From contig CAXYYA010000035.1 in the NCBI GenBank assembly GCA_964293155.1, positions 1 through 41,807 on the forward strand: a stretch of DNA of 41,807 nt, in the 5' to 3' direction. The stretch is from JAQVEB01 sp028698105. GTDB taxonomy: Bacteria; Bacteroidota; Bacteroidia; Bacteroidales; Dysgonomonadaceae. This document shows positions 34,076-41,807 of this stretch, piece after piece. A program made the position numbers and the translations under genes. The notes below the pieces were generated by a model, which was not told where the DNA came from, did not search any database, and saw nothing but the letters and a program-made list of their open reading frames with translations. Position 1 is the stretch's first letter. Every line of letters starts with the position of its first letter.

Positions 34076-35503
34076 ATGATACACGTAAGCAATGTCCTCA
34101 TACTGATTATCCAGATACTCTACCTGTTAACGGTGGCGGGCGTGGTTATTGTGGTGATATCGGAGAACCGTAACCCGATAAAAACCGTTGCGTGGATCAT
34201 GGCGGTGATCTTTTTGCCGGTGGTCGGCATTTTTTGGTATGCCACCTTCGGCCAAAGCATTACCAAGAAGCACATTATTTCCAAACGAATGTACAGTAAG
34301 CTGAAAAAGAGGCCGTTGGATGAAATGGACACGCCCGAAGAATTTTACACGCCACCGGAACACGAAAATCTTATAAATCTGTTTAAAAACCTGGATTATA
34401 CCCCGCTGTTGGGCGGAAATGATGTGCAGATATTTATCAACGGCGAAGATAAGTTTGAGAGCATGCTGGCCGACATTGAGAATGCCAAAAAACACATTCA
34501 CGTGGAATATTATGTGCTGCTCGATGACGAGATAGGACGTAAACTTCAGCAGGCGCTGATAAAAAAAGCCCGCGAAGGTCTCGAAATACGGATAATTTAC
34601 GATAGTTTCGGCTCCCGAAGGGCAAAAAAGAAGTATTTTGAAGACTACCGCAAGGCCGGAATAGAAACCGAACCGTTTCTGAAACTCACGCTGCCCGCGC
34701 TCACATCGAGGATAAATTTCCGAAACCACCGCAAAATCGTGGTTATTGACGGGCAAATCGGGTACGTAGGCGGCATGAACGTGGCCGACCGCTATGTGAA
34801 AGGCGTGAAGTGGGGTATTTGGCGCGACACGCATGCCCGCATTGAAGGAAAAGGCGTGCAGGGCTTGCAGTCGGTGTTTTTGATTGATTGGTATTTCGTG
34901 TCGCAAACCCTGATCACATCGCGAAAATATTTTCCTCCGCTGGAAGTTTTCGGACAAAATCCCATGCAGATCGTCAACAGCGGCCCGTTGAAAGACGAAC
35001 GCGAAATACAGCACGGTTTGCTGCAGGCCATCTACGAAGCAAAAAAATCCATTTTCATCCAAACGCCTTATTTCCTTCCCACCGAAAACATGTCGGAAGC
35101 CCTGCAATCGGCCGCCATCAGAGGCGTGGATGTACGTATCATGATTTCCAACAAGGCCGATGTGCCGTTGGTGCAACTGGCTTCGCGCTCGTTTATAAAA
35201 GACATGTTGAAGGTCGGCGTAAAAGTATATTTTTATCAAAAAGGGTTTCTTCATTCCAAATTGATGGTTTTCGACGATTCGTTAACCCTGCTGGGTTCCA
35301 CCAATTTCGATGCGCGCAGTTTTGAACAGAATTTCGAGGTGGAAGCTTTTGTATATGACGAAGATACCGGTGCCATTGCCCGGGAAATATTTATCGAGGA
35401 TCAGCGGAATTGCGAACAAATCGCGTTGAAAGAATGGTTGAAACGTCCTAAAACCTTGCGGTTTATTGAATCTTTGGCGCGGTTGTTATCGCCTTTGTTG
35501 TAA
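34076..35503 (+). CDS. cls: Cardiolipin synthase
   Basis: A 475-residue phospholipase-D-superfamily membrane enzyme that condenses phosphatidylglycerol to cardiolipin. Two N-terminal membrane helices (about 4-24 and 36-55, with WIMAVIFLPVVGIFWYATFG) precede two HKD motifs: NHRKIVVIDGQIGYVGGMN (about 219-237) and HSKLMVFDDSLTLLGSTNFD (about 395-414). ILIQIL at the start and IESLARLLSPLL at the end are typical. Length is standard for ClsA-type enzymes. It sits between rsgA and aroK in one direction; the shikimate kinase gene starts 16 bases or more after its stop. Confidence 0.95.
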   Translation: MIHVSNVLILIIQILYLLTVAGVVIVVISENRNPIKTVAWIMAVIFLPVVGIFWYATFGQSITKKHIISKRMYSKLKKRPLDEMDTPEEFYTPPEHENLINLFKNLDYTPLLGGNDVQIFINGEDKFESMLADIENAKKHIHVEYYVLLDDEIGRKLQQALIKKAREGLEIRIIYDSFGSRRAKKKYFEDYRKAGIETEPFLKLTLPALTSRINFRNHRKIVVIDGQIGYVGGMNVADRYVKGVKWGIWRDTHARIEGKGVQGLQSVFLIDWYFVSQTLITSRKYFPPLEVFGQNPMQIVNSGPLKDEREIQHGLLQAIYEAKKSIFIQTPYFLPTENMSEALQSAAIRGVDVRIMISNKADVPLVQLASRSFIKDMLKVGVKVYFYQKGFLHSKLMVFDDSLTLLGSTNFDARSFEQNFEVEAFVYDEDTGAIAREIFIEDQRNCEQIALKEWLKRPKTLRFIESLARLLSPLL

Positions 35504-35537
35504 AACGGAAAAACGGAGAATGAACATAACGAACAAC

Positions 35538-36074
35538 ATGAAACCCATCTTTATCATCGGATATATGGGCGTCGGGAAAACAACGGTAGGAAAAAAACTC
35601 AGTCACGAACTGGGGATCGAATTCATTGATCTCGACAAATATATACAGAACAAATATCGCAAAACGGTCAGTGAGCTGTTCAAAGAAAAAGGAGAAGAAG
35701 GGTTCAGGAAAATAGAACAAGCTGCGTTGAACGACGTTGCTTATTTCGAGGACGTGCTTGTTTCCACCGGAGGTGGCGCGCCGTGCTTTTTCGATAACAT
35801 GGAGTTGATGAATAAAGCGGGCGTAACGGTGTATATTCAGGCTGAGCCCGAAGAGCTTGCCGTGCGGTTGCTGGCATCGAAAAACGTGCGTCCGTTGGTG
35901 GAAGGGAAATCGAAGGAGGAATTAATCCCTTTCATAACTAAACATTTAGCCGACAGAGAACGTTATTACGGAAAGGCCGATATCGTAGTTAAAACCGACC
36001 GGTTAATCACCAAACAACACGTCGGCGTTACCGTCAGGCGAATCATGGAAGAACTGAAAAAAATGAAAAAATGA
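35538..36074 (+). CDS. aroK: Shikimate kinase
   Basis: A 178-residue NMP-kinase-fold enzyme phosphorylating shikimate at O3 in the chorismate pathway. It has the P-loop GYMGVGKTTVGKKL (about 7-20), the shikimate-binding IEFIDLDKYIQ with the D-x-D pair, and VSTGGGAPCFFD (about 76-87) with the GGG motif. KNVRPLVEGKSKEEL is the lid with its arginine, and RERYYGKADIVVKTD follows. I chose ATG 35538 because MKPIFIIGYMG is the normal start; ATG 35520 adds six residues (MNITNN). The stop overlaps the alanine dehydrogenase start by four bases (ATGA). Confidence 0.95.
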   Translation: MKPIFIIGYMGVGKTTVGKKLSHELGIEFIDLDKYIQNKYRKTVSELFKEKGEEGFRKIEQAALNDVAYFEDVLVSTGGGAPCFFDNMELMNKAGVTVYIQAEPEELAVRLLASKNVRPLVEGKSKEELIPFITKHLADRERYYGKADIVVKTDRLITKQHVGVTVRRIMEELKKMKK

Positions 36075-37279
36075 TATACGAACCATTAAAAAGCACCTCG
36101 TTTTTCGTGCGCGAGATGTTGCAGAAAGCCGATAAAACAAGAGCATCGTTTATTATCGGCGTACCCAAAGAAGACCAAAAAGCGGAAAAACGTCTGGCCC
36201 TGACGCCCGAAACCACGTCGTTGCTTGTAGAAGCCGGGCATCGGGTGATCGTGGAAAAAGATGCCGGATTAAGCATCAACTATTCCGACCGGTATTATGC
36301 CGATTCCGGCGCGGAGATCGTGGATACGCATCAGGAAGCGCTGCAAGCCGATATCATCATGAAAATAGCGCCTCCCACATACGAAGAAGTGCAAATGATG
36401 AAGCCTAAAACAACCGTTTTGTCATTTCTGCAACTGCACCAGTTATCCATGAAAATTCTGGAGCTGATGACGGAAAAGCGCATCAACGCATTGGCTTACG
36501 AACTTATTTACGATAATACCGGCGCATCGCCCTTTGTGACTGCTATTTCGGAGATCGAAGGCGCCACTTCCATCACACTGGCAGCCGAAATGATGAGCAA
36601 TGCGCATGGCGGAAAAGGCATTCTGATGGGCGGCATTCCCGGTGTATCGCCCACCGAGGTGGTGATTGTGGGCGCCGGTGTGGCCGGAACGGTGGCTGCG
36701 AGGGCAGCTCTGGCGCTGGGAGCAATGGTACGGGTATTCGATAACGACATAGATAAACTGCGTACCATTCAGCAGCGTTTGGGACGTACGCTTTTTACTT
36801 CCACGCTGCAACCCAATGTGTTGCGAAACACCTTTCGTTCGGCCGATGTGGTTATCGGAGCGATGCAGTATGTGAACAAGACGCATTTTTACCGCATTTC
36901 GGCCGATCTGATCCACGAGATGAAAAAAGGGGCATTGGTCATTGATTTGCGCATGGCGCAAGGCGGTTGTTTTGAGACCACGATGGAAGCCTGCCTGCCT
37001 AATCATCCGGCTATTTTCGAGAAATTCGGCATCCTGCATTTTTGCGAAACCAGCCTTAGCTCACGTGTCGCGCGCACGGCGTCCATTGCGTTGAGCAATA
37101 TATTTACTTCCATGTTCACCGTTATGACCGATTGCGGCGGTGTGGACCCGTTCGCAAAATTCGATCGCGGCTTTGCCGCCGGATTTTACATGTATTCCGG
37201 TAAAATGGTGAATTCCTATGTAGCCAATCATTTTAATCTTGTGGTTAACGATATCGGATTATTCCTGCCGGGGTATTAA
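36071..37279 (+). CDS. ald: Alanine dehydrogenase
   Basis: A 402-residue alanine dehydrogenase/PNT-fold enzyme (L-alanine + NAD+ to pyruvate, ammonium, NADH). The N-terminal half has PKEDQKAEKRLALTPETTSL and the catalytic-type FLQLHQLSMK; the Rossmann loop is VVIVGAGVAGTVAARAALAL (about 197-216). Compared with the 370-residue Bacillus-type enzyme it is longer at both ends. It begins overlapping aroK and ends five bases from the converging symporter gene. An extra N-terminal segment (MIYEPLKSTSFFVREML) precedes the family core. Confidence 0.9.
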   Translation: MIYEPLKSTSFFVREMLQKADKTRASFIIGVPKEDQKAEKRLALTPETTSLLVEAGHRVIVEKDAGLSINYSDRYYADSGAEIVDTHQEALQADIIMKIAPPTYEEVQMMKPKTTVLSFLQLHQLSMKILELMTEKRINALAYELIYDNTGASPFVTAISEIEGATSITLAAEMMSNAHGGKGILMGGIPGVSPTEVVIVGAGVAGTVAARAALALGAMVRVFDNDIDKLRTIQQRLGRTLFTSTLQPNVLRNTFRSADVVIGAMQYVNKTHFYRISADLIHEMKKGALVIDLRMAQGGCFETTMEACLPNHPAIFEKFGILHFCETSLSSRVARTASIALSNIFTSMFTVMTDCGGVDPFAKFDRGFAAGFYMYSGKMVNSYVANHFNLVVNDIGLFLPGY

Positions 37280-37284
37280 AAACA

Positions 37285-38715
37285 TTACCGCCTTTTTTTA
37301 TCCAGTCTCTGAACAATTATAAAGACAAGTGCGGAAACTGTAATTCCAAAAAAGTTTGAATCCAAATCGAAGGGTAGTGACGTTTCAAGTAAAATTAAAG
37401 TGAGAGTGGTTCCTCCTCCAAGGACCATAGAAAATAAAGCTGCGTTCGAAGATGGGTTCTTGCTGAGAAGCGTACCCAATACCGGAACAAACAATCCCGA
37501 AACCATAAAGGCATACGAATAGAGCATCAGCTTCAGGACATTGGTCATTACGGTTGCCAGAAAGATAGCCAATACCCCGATTACCAGCGTTGCAATTTGT
37601 GAATAGCGGATACTTTTTTTATTGCCTTTTTTGGTATAACCCATGATATCGGTGGTGAAATTACCCGATGCAGCCATCAGGCAACTATCTGCCGTTGACA
37701 TGATCGCTGAAAAATAAGACGACATCAGCAACCCCATCAATCCTACCGGAAAAATATGTGTTAAAAGTAAAGGGAGAGCAATTTCCTGGTCAATGGCATC
37801 TGTAGGGGCAAAGCCCCATTCGGTAAACATACCCTGTTCAAATGCGACGCGGCCCAATAAACCCAGGATTACTCCCATAAAAGCCATCACCGGCCATTCG
37901 AAAAGTCCTGCCAAAAACCACGCTTTTTTTGCTGTCTTGAGGTCTTTCGATGCGTAAATCCGTTGATAAAGCGTCATTCCCACGAACCATATCGGAACAA
38001 TGGTTATGAACCAGTTGAAAAATTGAACAAACGATATATTGTTCATTGACAGGAATTTATCAGGAACATGCTGCTGTATCGCAGTCCAGCCGCCCACTTT
38101 ATAAAATCCCAACGGAATTCCGATAAGAATCAAACCCGTCATCAGGATGATCCATTGTACGGTGTCGGTGTAAATAACGGCTTTCAGTCCGCCCAAAACG
38201 GTATACCCGATTACAATGACCCCCATGATAAGAACCGCTTGTGAAATGGTTATCGCCGGAAAAGTAGCCGCTGCAAGCTTCGCTCCTGCAAGCACCTGAG
38301 AACTTGTAAAACCGATATAACCGATCAGTGAAATGATGCCTGCGATAAGTGCCACTTTGCCGTTGTAGTGGTGATGAAGTACTTCGGGAAAACTGAGGAA
38401 ATTGTGTCTTTTTGCCAGGGGGTACATCTTCGGTATCAGAAAAACGGCGCTTATCCACGCGCCGATAAGACCTGTGAAAAGCATCCAACTGCCGGAAATA
38501 CCGATAAGGAAACCCAATCCGCCCAATCCGATGGAAAATCCGCCGCCAACATCGGTAGCAACCACCGATAAACCGATGTGCCACGAGCTCATTTTTCGGT
38601 TACCTACATAGTAATCGTCGTGCGATTTGTTTTTTCGTAGAAAATAGACTCCCACACCCAACATGGCAATCATGTATAAGGCGAAAATTAAAATGTCGAG
38701 AAAATGAATTTGCAT
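37285..38715 (-). CDS. Sodium:solute symporter (SSS family)
   Basis: A 476-residue inner-membrane symporter with about 12 or 13 helices. Family marks are NKSHDDYYVGNRKMSSWHIG, then SVVATDVGGGFSIGLGGLGF and LMSSYFSAIMSTADSCLMAAS (about 315-335), which is the SSS sodium-site signature. I chose ATG at 38713-38715 (MQIHFLDILIFALYM). A minus-strand -7 box (38806-38813) makes the longer start at 38808 impossible if transcription begins there; ATG 38787 remains possible. It could import a sugar, an amino acid or a carboxylate; the sequence does not say. It faces the alanine dehydrogenase gene tail to tail. Confidence 0.92.
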   Translation of the reverse strand: MQIHFLDILIFALYMIAMLGVGVYFLRKNKSHDDYYVGNRKMSSWHIGLSVVATDVGGGFSIGLGGLGFLIGISGSWMLFTGLIGAWISAVFLIPKMYPLAKRHNFLSFPEVLHHHYNGKVALIAGIISLIGYIGFTSSQVLAGAKLAAATFPAITISQAVLIMGVIVIGYTVLGGLKAVIYTDTVQWIILMTGLILIGIPLGFYKVGGWTAIQQHVPDKFLSMNNISFVQFFNWFITIVPIWFVGMTLYQRIYASKDLKTAKKAWFLAGLFEWPVMAFMGVILGLLGRVAFEQGMFTEWGFAPTDAIDQEIALPLLLTHIFPVGLMGLLMSSYFSAIMSTADSCLMAASGNFTTDIMGYTKKGNKKSIRYSQIATLVIGVLAIFLATVMTNVLKLMLYSYAFMVSGLFVPVLGTLLSKNPSSNAALFSMVLGGGTTLTLILLETSLPFDLDSNFFGITVSALVFIIVQRLDKKRR

Positions 38716-38805
38716 AATAAATACTCCCTGAACGGGAAAGAAGACTTTTTGGTTATTTATGGAGAAAATAACCGGGTTTTTGTCCATTTTTAGGACGCAA
38801 TTATG

Positions 38806-38813
38806 CAAATATA
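38806..38813 (-). promoter_or_regulatory. Predicted -7 box (TATATTTG, minus strand) for the SSS symporter
   Basis: The reverse complement is TATATTTG, an exact TAnnTTTG match, about 90 bases ahead of the preferred start codon. No -33 TTG. Confidence 0.5.
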
Positions 38814-38872
38814 CGGACTTTTGGAGAGAAAAACCAGTGAAAAAAGTGATTTATGGTTTCGATCAAATGGAT

Positions 38873-39358
38873 TCACAACTCGCGCGCCAGCTTTGACCAC
38901 TTAAAAACAGCATTATCCGGTGAAATTTCCTTCCACGTATCGGTATTAAATTCAAAACACACAGCCGATGCCGTAGGCAGATTATCGAGCTGCACGCCAA
39001 AGTGATTCACCAGATATGTCAGGCCGGGATTGTGTCCCACAACCACGCAACTTCGATGATCATCCGGCAGTTTGGCGATGGATTTCAGTATTTCTCTCAC
39101 CGAAGCGAGGTAGAGTTCGTGGTCGGTTTCTATTTTTTCCGCAGGAAAACCCATGCTTTCAGCCGCCAATTTCGCCGTGCTTAACGCCCTGTTGGCATCT
39201 GAAGAGAGAATAATGTCCGGTGTGCCGGTTTTGGAAAGGATAAAACTCCCCATTTCCGAAGCATTTTTTATGCCTCTGTCACTCAGGGGGCGGTCGAAAT
39301 CGCGGGTATCGTATTCCCACGATGATTTGCCGTGGCGCAGGATGATCAGTGTTTTCAT
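38873..39358 (-). CDS. SixA-like histidine phosphatase
   Basis: A 161-residue histidine-phosphatase-superfamily protein. The catalytic RHG is at residues 8-10 in LIILRHGKSSW, the second histidine in VVVGHNPGLTYLVNHFG (about 107-123), and DRGIKNASEMGSFI is the SixA-type segment. SixA in E. coli dephosphorylates phosphohistidine proteins; here the substrate is unknown. It starts by overlapping the stop of the upstream PPIase gene (ATGA), so the two form an operon. Confidence 0.92.
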   Translation of the reverse strand: MKTLIILRHGKSSWEYDTRDFDRPLSDRGIKNASEMGSFILSKTGTPDIILSSDANRALSTAKLAAESMGFPAEKIETDHELYLASVREILKSIAKLPDDHRSCVVVGHNPGLTYLVNHFGVQLDNLPTASAVCFEFNTDTWKEISPDNAVFKWSKLAREL

Positions 39359-40065
39359 CGGATCAGTCTCATTTTAATTACGCGAATATCGCTTATCGGC
39401 TGGTCGTTCTCGTCGGTGGCCGCTTTCGAGATGCGTTCCGCTACATCCATGCCGCTCAACACTTCGCCATACACGGTGTAATTGCCGTCCAGGTGCGGCG
39501 TTCCGCCGATGGTTTTGTAATCTTCGCGCGCCTGCGCGCTGAACTTGTACGTGGAGTCGTTGGGGTGGCCGTATTTTTCTATTTTCCCTGCTTGCATCGT
39601 GTCCAGTTGTTCATCGGTGAATTTTTTTCCCACCACAATGTAAAACTGGCATCCCGACGAAGCTTTTTCCGGATTCACGTCGTCGCCTTCGCGCGCGGCA
39701 GCCAATACGCCGTATTTGTGGTAGATTGTCGGTGTTCTGAATTCCGCAGGAATAGAGTAACCCACGTCACCGTCGCCCAGAAGTTGGCCTTTGGTGGCGG
39801 TTTTGGAATCGGGGTCGCCGCCTTGGATCATAAACTGATCAATCGCGCGATGGAAAAGCACCCCGTCGTATGTCTTCGCTTTCACCAGCTTAATGAAATT
39901 ATCACGGTGCAATGGCGTTTCGTTATACAGTTTCAGTGTGATATTGCCGTAATTGGTTTGCACCAGTACTTTTTGTTCTTTCTGTCTGCCGAATTTCAGC
40001 GACGAGCAGGAAGCCACGGTGAAGACCGTGAAAAGGATGAAAAGAATTTTTGGGATTGATTTCAT
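39355..40065 (-). CDS. Cyclophilin-type peptidyl-prolyl cis-trans isomerase, lipoprotein
   Basis: A 236-residue cyclophilin that catalyses proline isomerisation in the cell envelope. Residues 1-20 form a lipoprotein signal ending TVASC, so it is anchored and periplasmic. The cyclophilin core is VQTNYGNITLKLYNETPLHR, then GVLFHRAIDQFMIQGGDPDS (about 75-94, with the catalytic Arg after FH) and SGCQFYIVVGKKF, GNYTVYGEVLSGMDVAE. A start at 40188 would add 41 residues ahead of the signal peptide and lies beyond the -7 box, so ATG 40065 is preferred. It overlaps sixA downstream. Confidence 0.94.
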   Translation of the reverse strand: MKSIPKILFILFTVFTVASCSSLKFGRQKEQKVLVQTNYGNITLKLYNETPLHRDNFIKLVKAKTYDGVLFHRAIDQFMIQGGDPDSKTATKGQLLGDGDVGYSIPAEFRTPTIYHKYGVLAAAREGDDVNPEKASSGCQFYIVVGKKFTDEQLDTMQAGKIEKYGHPNDSTYKFSAQAREDYKTIGGTPHLDGNYTVYGEVLSGMDVAERISKAATDENDQPISDIRVIKMRLIR

Positions 40066-40177
40066 TGGGTGAAATGTTTTTGATATTTCGTCTCTCAACA
40101 GTGACTTTTTTTGATTAGCGGCATTTGCTTGGTCGTTCACGGTCAAGTGTTGATCAAACGTGAATTTATTCTGTTTG

Positions 40178-40185
40178 CAAATATA
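40178..40185 (-). promoter_or_regulatory. Predicted -7 box (TATATTTG, minus strand) for the PPIase-sixA operon
   Basis: The reverse complement of 40178-40185 is TATATTTG. It lies about 113 bases before the PPIase ATG and supports the shorter start. No -33 TTG at 19 bases. Confidence 0.5.
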
Positions 40186-40273
40186 CAAAAAACCTTAAAT
40201 CAACGATTTAATTTTAAAAACTATCTGTTGCGTTTAAAAGCATCTGCTATTTCAAAAATAGCTGATGCTTAAT

Positions 40274-41635
40274 TTACGTTCGCTGCAATCTCCGTTGCAA
40301 AACCAAATACCACACAAAAAGAACAGACCCTTTAAAAACGGAAGAAACGGTGATAGCCCACCAAACGCCGGTAATGCCTATCTGCGAAGCAAACAGCATA
40401 GCCATGGGAATGCGCAGGAAGTTAAATACCATACTCACGATGGCGGGCGGGGTGGTTCGTCCGAAGCCGTTGAACATGCCTTCGGTGGTTAGCTCCAGCA
40501 TCATGAAGAGTTGCGAAACGCCCAGCACGAAAAGATAATCGCCACCGGCGCGATAAGCGGCTTCCTCGGGGACGAAAAGCGAGAAAATAGCGTCGCCATA
40601 AAACAGAAAAGCTACCGACACCATGCTGCCGAAAACGCCCATGATCATCAATGTGTATCGGAAAGCGCGTTTCACGCGATCCATGTGGCGCGCGGCGTAA
40701 TTTTGCGCCACAAAACTACCCAAAGCGGTAGCGAATCCCAACGAAGTATTCCACGTAACGCCCTCAATTTGCCCGCCGGTGGTTTGGCTCATCACGCCCA
40801 GATGCCCGCCGTATGTGAACGCGATGCGTACCAGATTCATGTTGATGAACGAGAAAAACACATTCATCGCGGCTACGGGCAAGCCCAGCTTCAGGATGTT
40901 TTTGGTATAACTTGCCCGCAACCGGATGAAGAACGGGAACCGGTTAAGGAGTCCGTATTTTTTGAGATGCCAGATAAAAAGCGAGCAAACGATAACCTGC
41001 GAAATAACGGTGGCTATTGCCGCTCCCTGCGAACCGAGGTTGAAAACGAAAATAAAGATCGGATCGAGAATGATGTTGAGCACAAGCCCCGAAGCATTGA
41101 AGTAAAAAGGAATATCGCTCCGCCCGGAACCGATGTAGATGCCAGAAAAATTGAGGATAAGAAAAACGAACGGCAACCCTGCGGAAACAATGCGCATATA
41201 GTTCACGGCTTCGGCCGAAATATCGGCGTCCAATCCGAAAAAGGAAACGAAAAATCGGGGCGCCGACACAAACAGCACGCTGAAAAATATTCCGAGAATA
41301 ACGGCGAGCGTGGTGGTGTGCGAAGCGTAAAACCAGGCCTTATCTATCCTTTTTGCCCCGATGGACTGGCCGATGGAAATTTCGGCGCCGATCTTCGATA
41401 TGAGCGCAACGGAGTTCATCATCCACATCAGCAGGCCAATGGTGCCCACCGCCGCCACCGACCGGCTTCCCAGCCGGCCGATCCACGCCAGATCAATCAG
41501 GTTATACGCCATCTGAATGAAACTCATGGCCATAAGCGGCATGGCCAGCGTGAAAAGCTGGCGCAGGATACTGCCTTTGGTCAAATCCCGAATTTGCGCG
41601 CCGTGTGTAAACTCTGATGACATAATAGTACACAT
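40274..41635 (-). CDS. MATE-family efflux transporter
   Basis: A 453-residue multidrug and toxin extrusion carrier with 12 membrane helices in two six-helix halves. Signatures: LTKGSILRQLFTLAMPLMAM at the start, then IQMAYNLIDLAWIGRLGSRS, which is the DinF/NorM-like segment, and the second half begins AASYTKNILKLGLPVAAMNV as read near 240-260. GFATALGSFVAQNYAARHMD is typical of the second half. It exports cationic drugs or metabolites using a Na+ or H+ gradient. Start either ATG 41635 or ATG 41623 (MSSEFTHG). It lies just downstream of the tRNA-Gly terminator on the same strand. Confidence 0.94.
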   Translation of the reverse strand: MCTIMSSEFTHGAQIRDLTKGSILRQLFTLAMPLMAMSFIQMAYNLIDLAWIGRLGSRSVAAVGTIGLLMWMMNSVALISKIGAEISIGQSIGAKRIDKAWFYASHTTTLAVILGIFFSVLFVSAPRFFVSFFGLDADISAEAVNYMRIVSAGLPFVFLILNFSGIYIGSGRSDIPFYFNASGLVLNIILDPIFIFVFNLGSQGAAIATVISQVIVCSLFIWHLKKYGLLNRFPFFIRLRASYTKNILKLGLPVAAMNVFFSFINMNLVRIAFTYGGHLGVMSQTTGGQIEGVTWNTSLGFATALGSFVAQNYAARHMDRVKRAFRYTLMIMGVFGSMVSVAFLFYGDAIFSLFVPEEAAYRAGGDYLFVLGVSQLFMMLELTTEGMFNGFGRTTPPAIVSMVFNFLRIPMAMLFASQIGITGVWWAITVSSVFKGSVLFVWYLVLQRRLQRT

Positions 41636-41640
41636 AGTTG

Positions 41641-41684
41641 AAAAAAGGGCATCATCACCGATGTTGATCGGGACAATACCCTTG
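41641..41684 (-). terminator. Rho-independent terminator downstream of tRNA-Gly
   Basis: On the minus strand a long stem AAGGGTATTGTC/GATGATGCCCTT (with wobble pairs) carries an inner hairpin CCGAT-CAAC-ATCGG, followed by six T. It ends the tRNA transcript just before the MATE gene. Confidence 0.8.
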
Positions 41685-41689
41685 GTTGT

Positions 41690-41756
41690 CTTTTAGAGCG
41701 GAAGATAAACTTCTCGTCCTTTCGTTAGAAAGTTTTCACTCTTTTAGAGCGGAAGA
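41690..41756. repeat. 16-bp direct repeat duplicating the tRNA-Gly 3' end
   Basis: CTTTTAGAGCGGAAGA occurs at 41690-41705 and 41741-41756. On the minus strand this is the last nine bases of the tRNA plus seven downstream bases, repeated after a 35-base spacer with a CTTTC/GAAAG hairpin. It could be a remnant of a tandem tRNA or an attachment-site scar. Confidence 0.65.
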
Positions 41757-41807
41757 CGGGGCTCAAACCCGCGACCCTCAGCTTGGAAGGCTAATGCTCT
41801 ATCAACT
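41748..41807 (-). tRNA. tRNA-Gly(TCC), partial at window edge
   Basis: Minus strand: the 3' acceptor strand CTTCCGC plus discriminator T, T-arm GCGGG-TTTGAGC-CCCGT, five-base variable loop GGGTC, anticodon arm TTAGC-CTTCCAA-GCTGA with anticodon TCC, and most of the D-arm. The 5' acceptor strand lies outside the window. No CCA is encoded; the base after the discriminator is C, then TAAAAG. Position 56 of the T-loop is T where C is nearly invariant. Confidence 0.88.

Noticed and set aside
34127..35254. Long minus-strand reading frame opposite cls
   Set aside because: It is a shadow of cls: the plus-strand protein has both HKD motifs and the minus-strand translation resembles no family.
39355..40188. 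The 277-residue PPIase from ATG 40188
   Set aside because: The first 41 residues precede a complete lipoprotein signal peptide, and the predicted -7 box overlaps that start.
40511..41617. Long plus-strand reading frame opposite the MATE gene
   Set aside because: The translation is rich in His, Arg, Asn and Lys with no hydrophobic pattern, the mark of an antisense frame of a membrane protein.

Overview
The window is a chromosomal piece of a member of the Bacteroidota, most likely order Bacteroidales. Four things point there: two SusC/SusD outer-membrane pairs, Bacteroidota-type promoters (TAnnTTTG -7 boxes), lipoproteins with short signal peptides, and a pyrH-frr-rsgA order I recall from Bacteroides. 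The genus cannot be fixed from sequence alone; a Dysgonomonas/Proteiniphilum-like relative is only a guess. No phage, CRISPR array or transposase gene was seen.

Layout. (1) 1-2.9 kb: an AlkD-like DNA-alkylation repair protein overlapping an M16 zinc protease, then a small outer-membrane beta-barrel closed by a terminator. (2) 3.1-25.7 kb: a polysaccharide-utilisation region. It holds susC1-susD1, a GntR/FCD regulator, susC2-susD2, a secreted GH9-deacetylase fusion, a Na+/alanine symporter on the opposite strand, and an apparent operon of a small lipoprotein, a NagX/HGSNAT-like membrane protein and three serine-type sulfatases. The first sulfatase is broken by a stop codon and a frameshift. 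(3) 26-29.2 kb: minus-strand housekeeping and accessory genes (VOC protein, FMN reductase, HD hydrolase, an unknown secreted protein, tadA, an RHH-like protein). (4) 29.3-37.3 kb: a plus-strand run of yraN, a frameshifted yjbR, birA, a small membrane protein, a GNAT acetyltransferase, pyrH, frr, rsgA, cls, aroK and alanine dehydrogenase. (5) 37.3-41.8 kb: minus-strand SSS symporter, sixA, a lipoprotein peptidyl-prolyl isomerase, a MATE exporter, and a partial tRNA-Gly at the window edge.

How the glycan region may work (inference): the two SusCD pairs import oligosaccharides, the GH9-deacetylase trims the chain, the sulfatases remove sulfate, and the NagX-like protein points to an amino-sugar component. 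A repeated TNGTNNNACNA-type motif, one copy lying on the predicted susC2 start site, suggests that the GntR/FCD protein controls susC2-susD2 locally.

The least ordinary observations are: four single-base lesions in three genes (a lipoprotein, a sulfatase with two, and yjbR), each of which repairs to a clean family sequence when one base is changed; a TIR-bounded non-coding element present twice; the GH9-deacetylase fusion with an altered first deacetylase motif; two susC genes sharing a 94% identical 120-bp N-terminal module; and a duplicated tRNA-Gly 3' end. Whether the lesions are real mutations or sequencing errors cannot be decided here.
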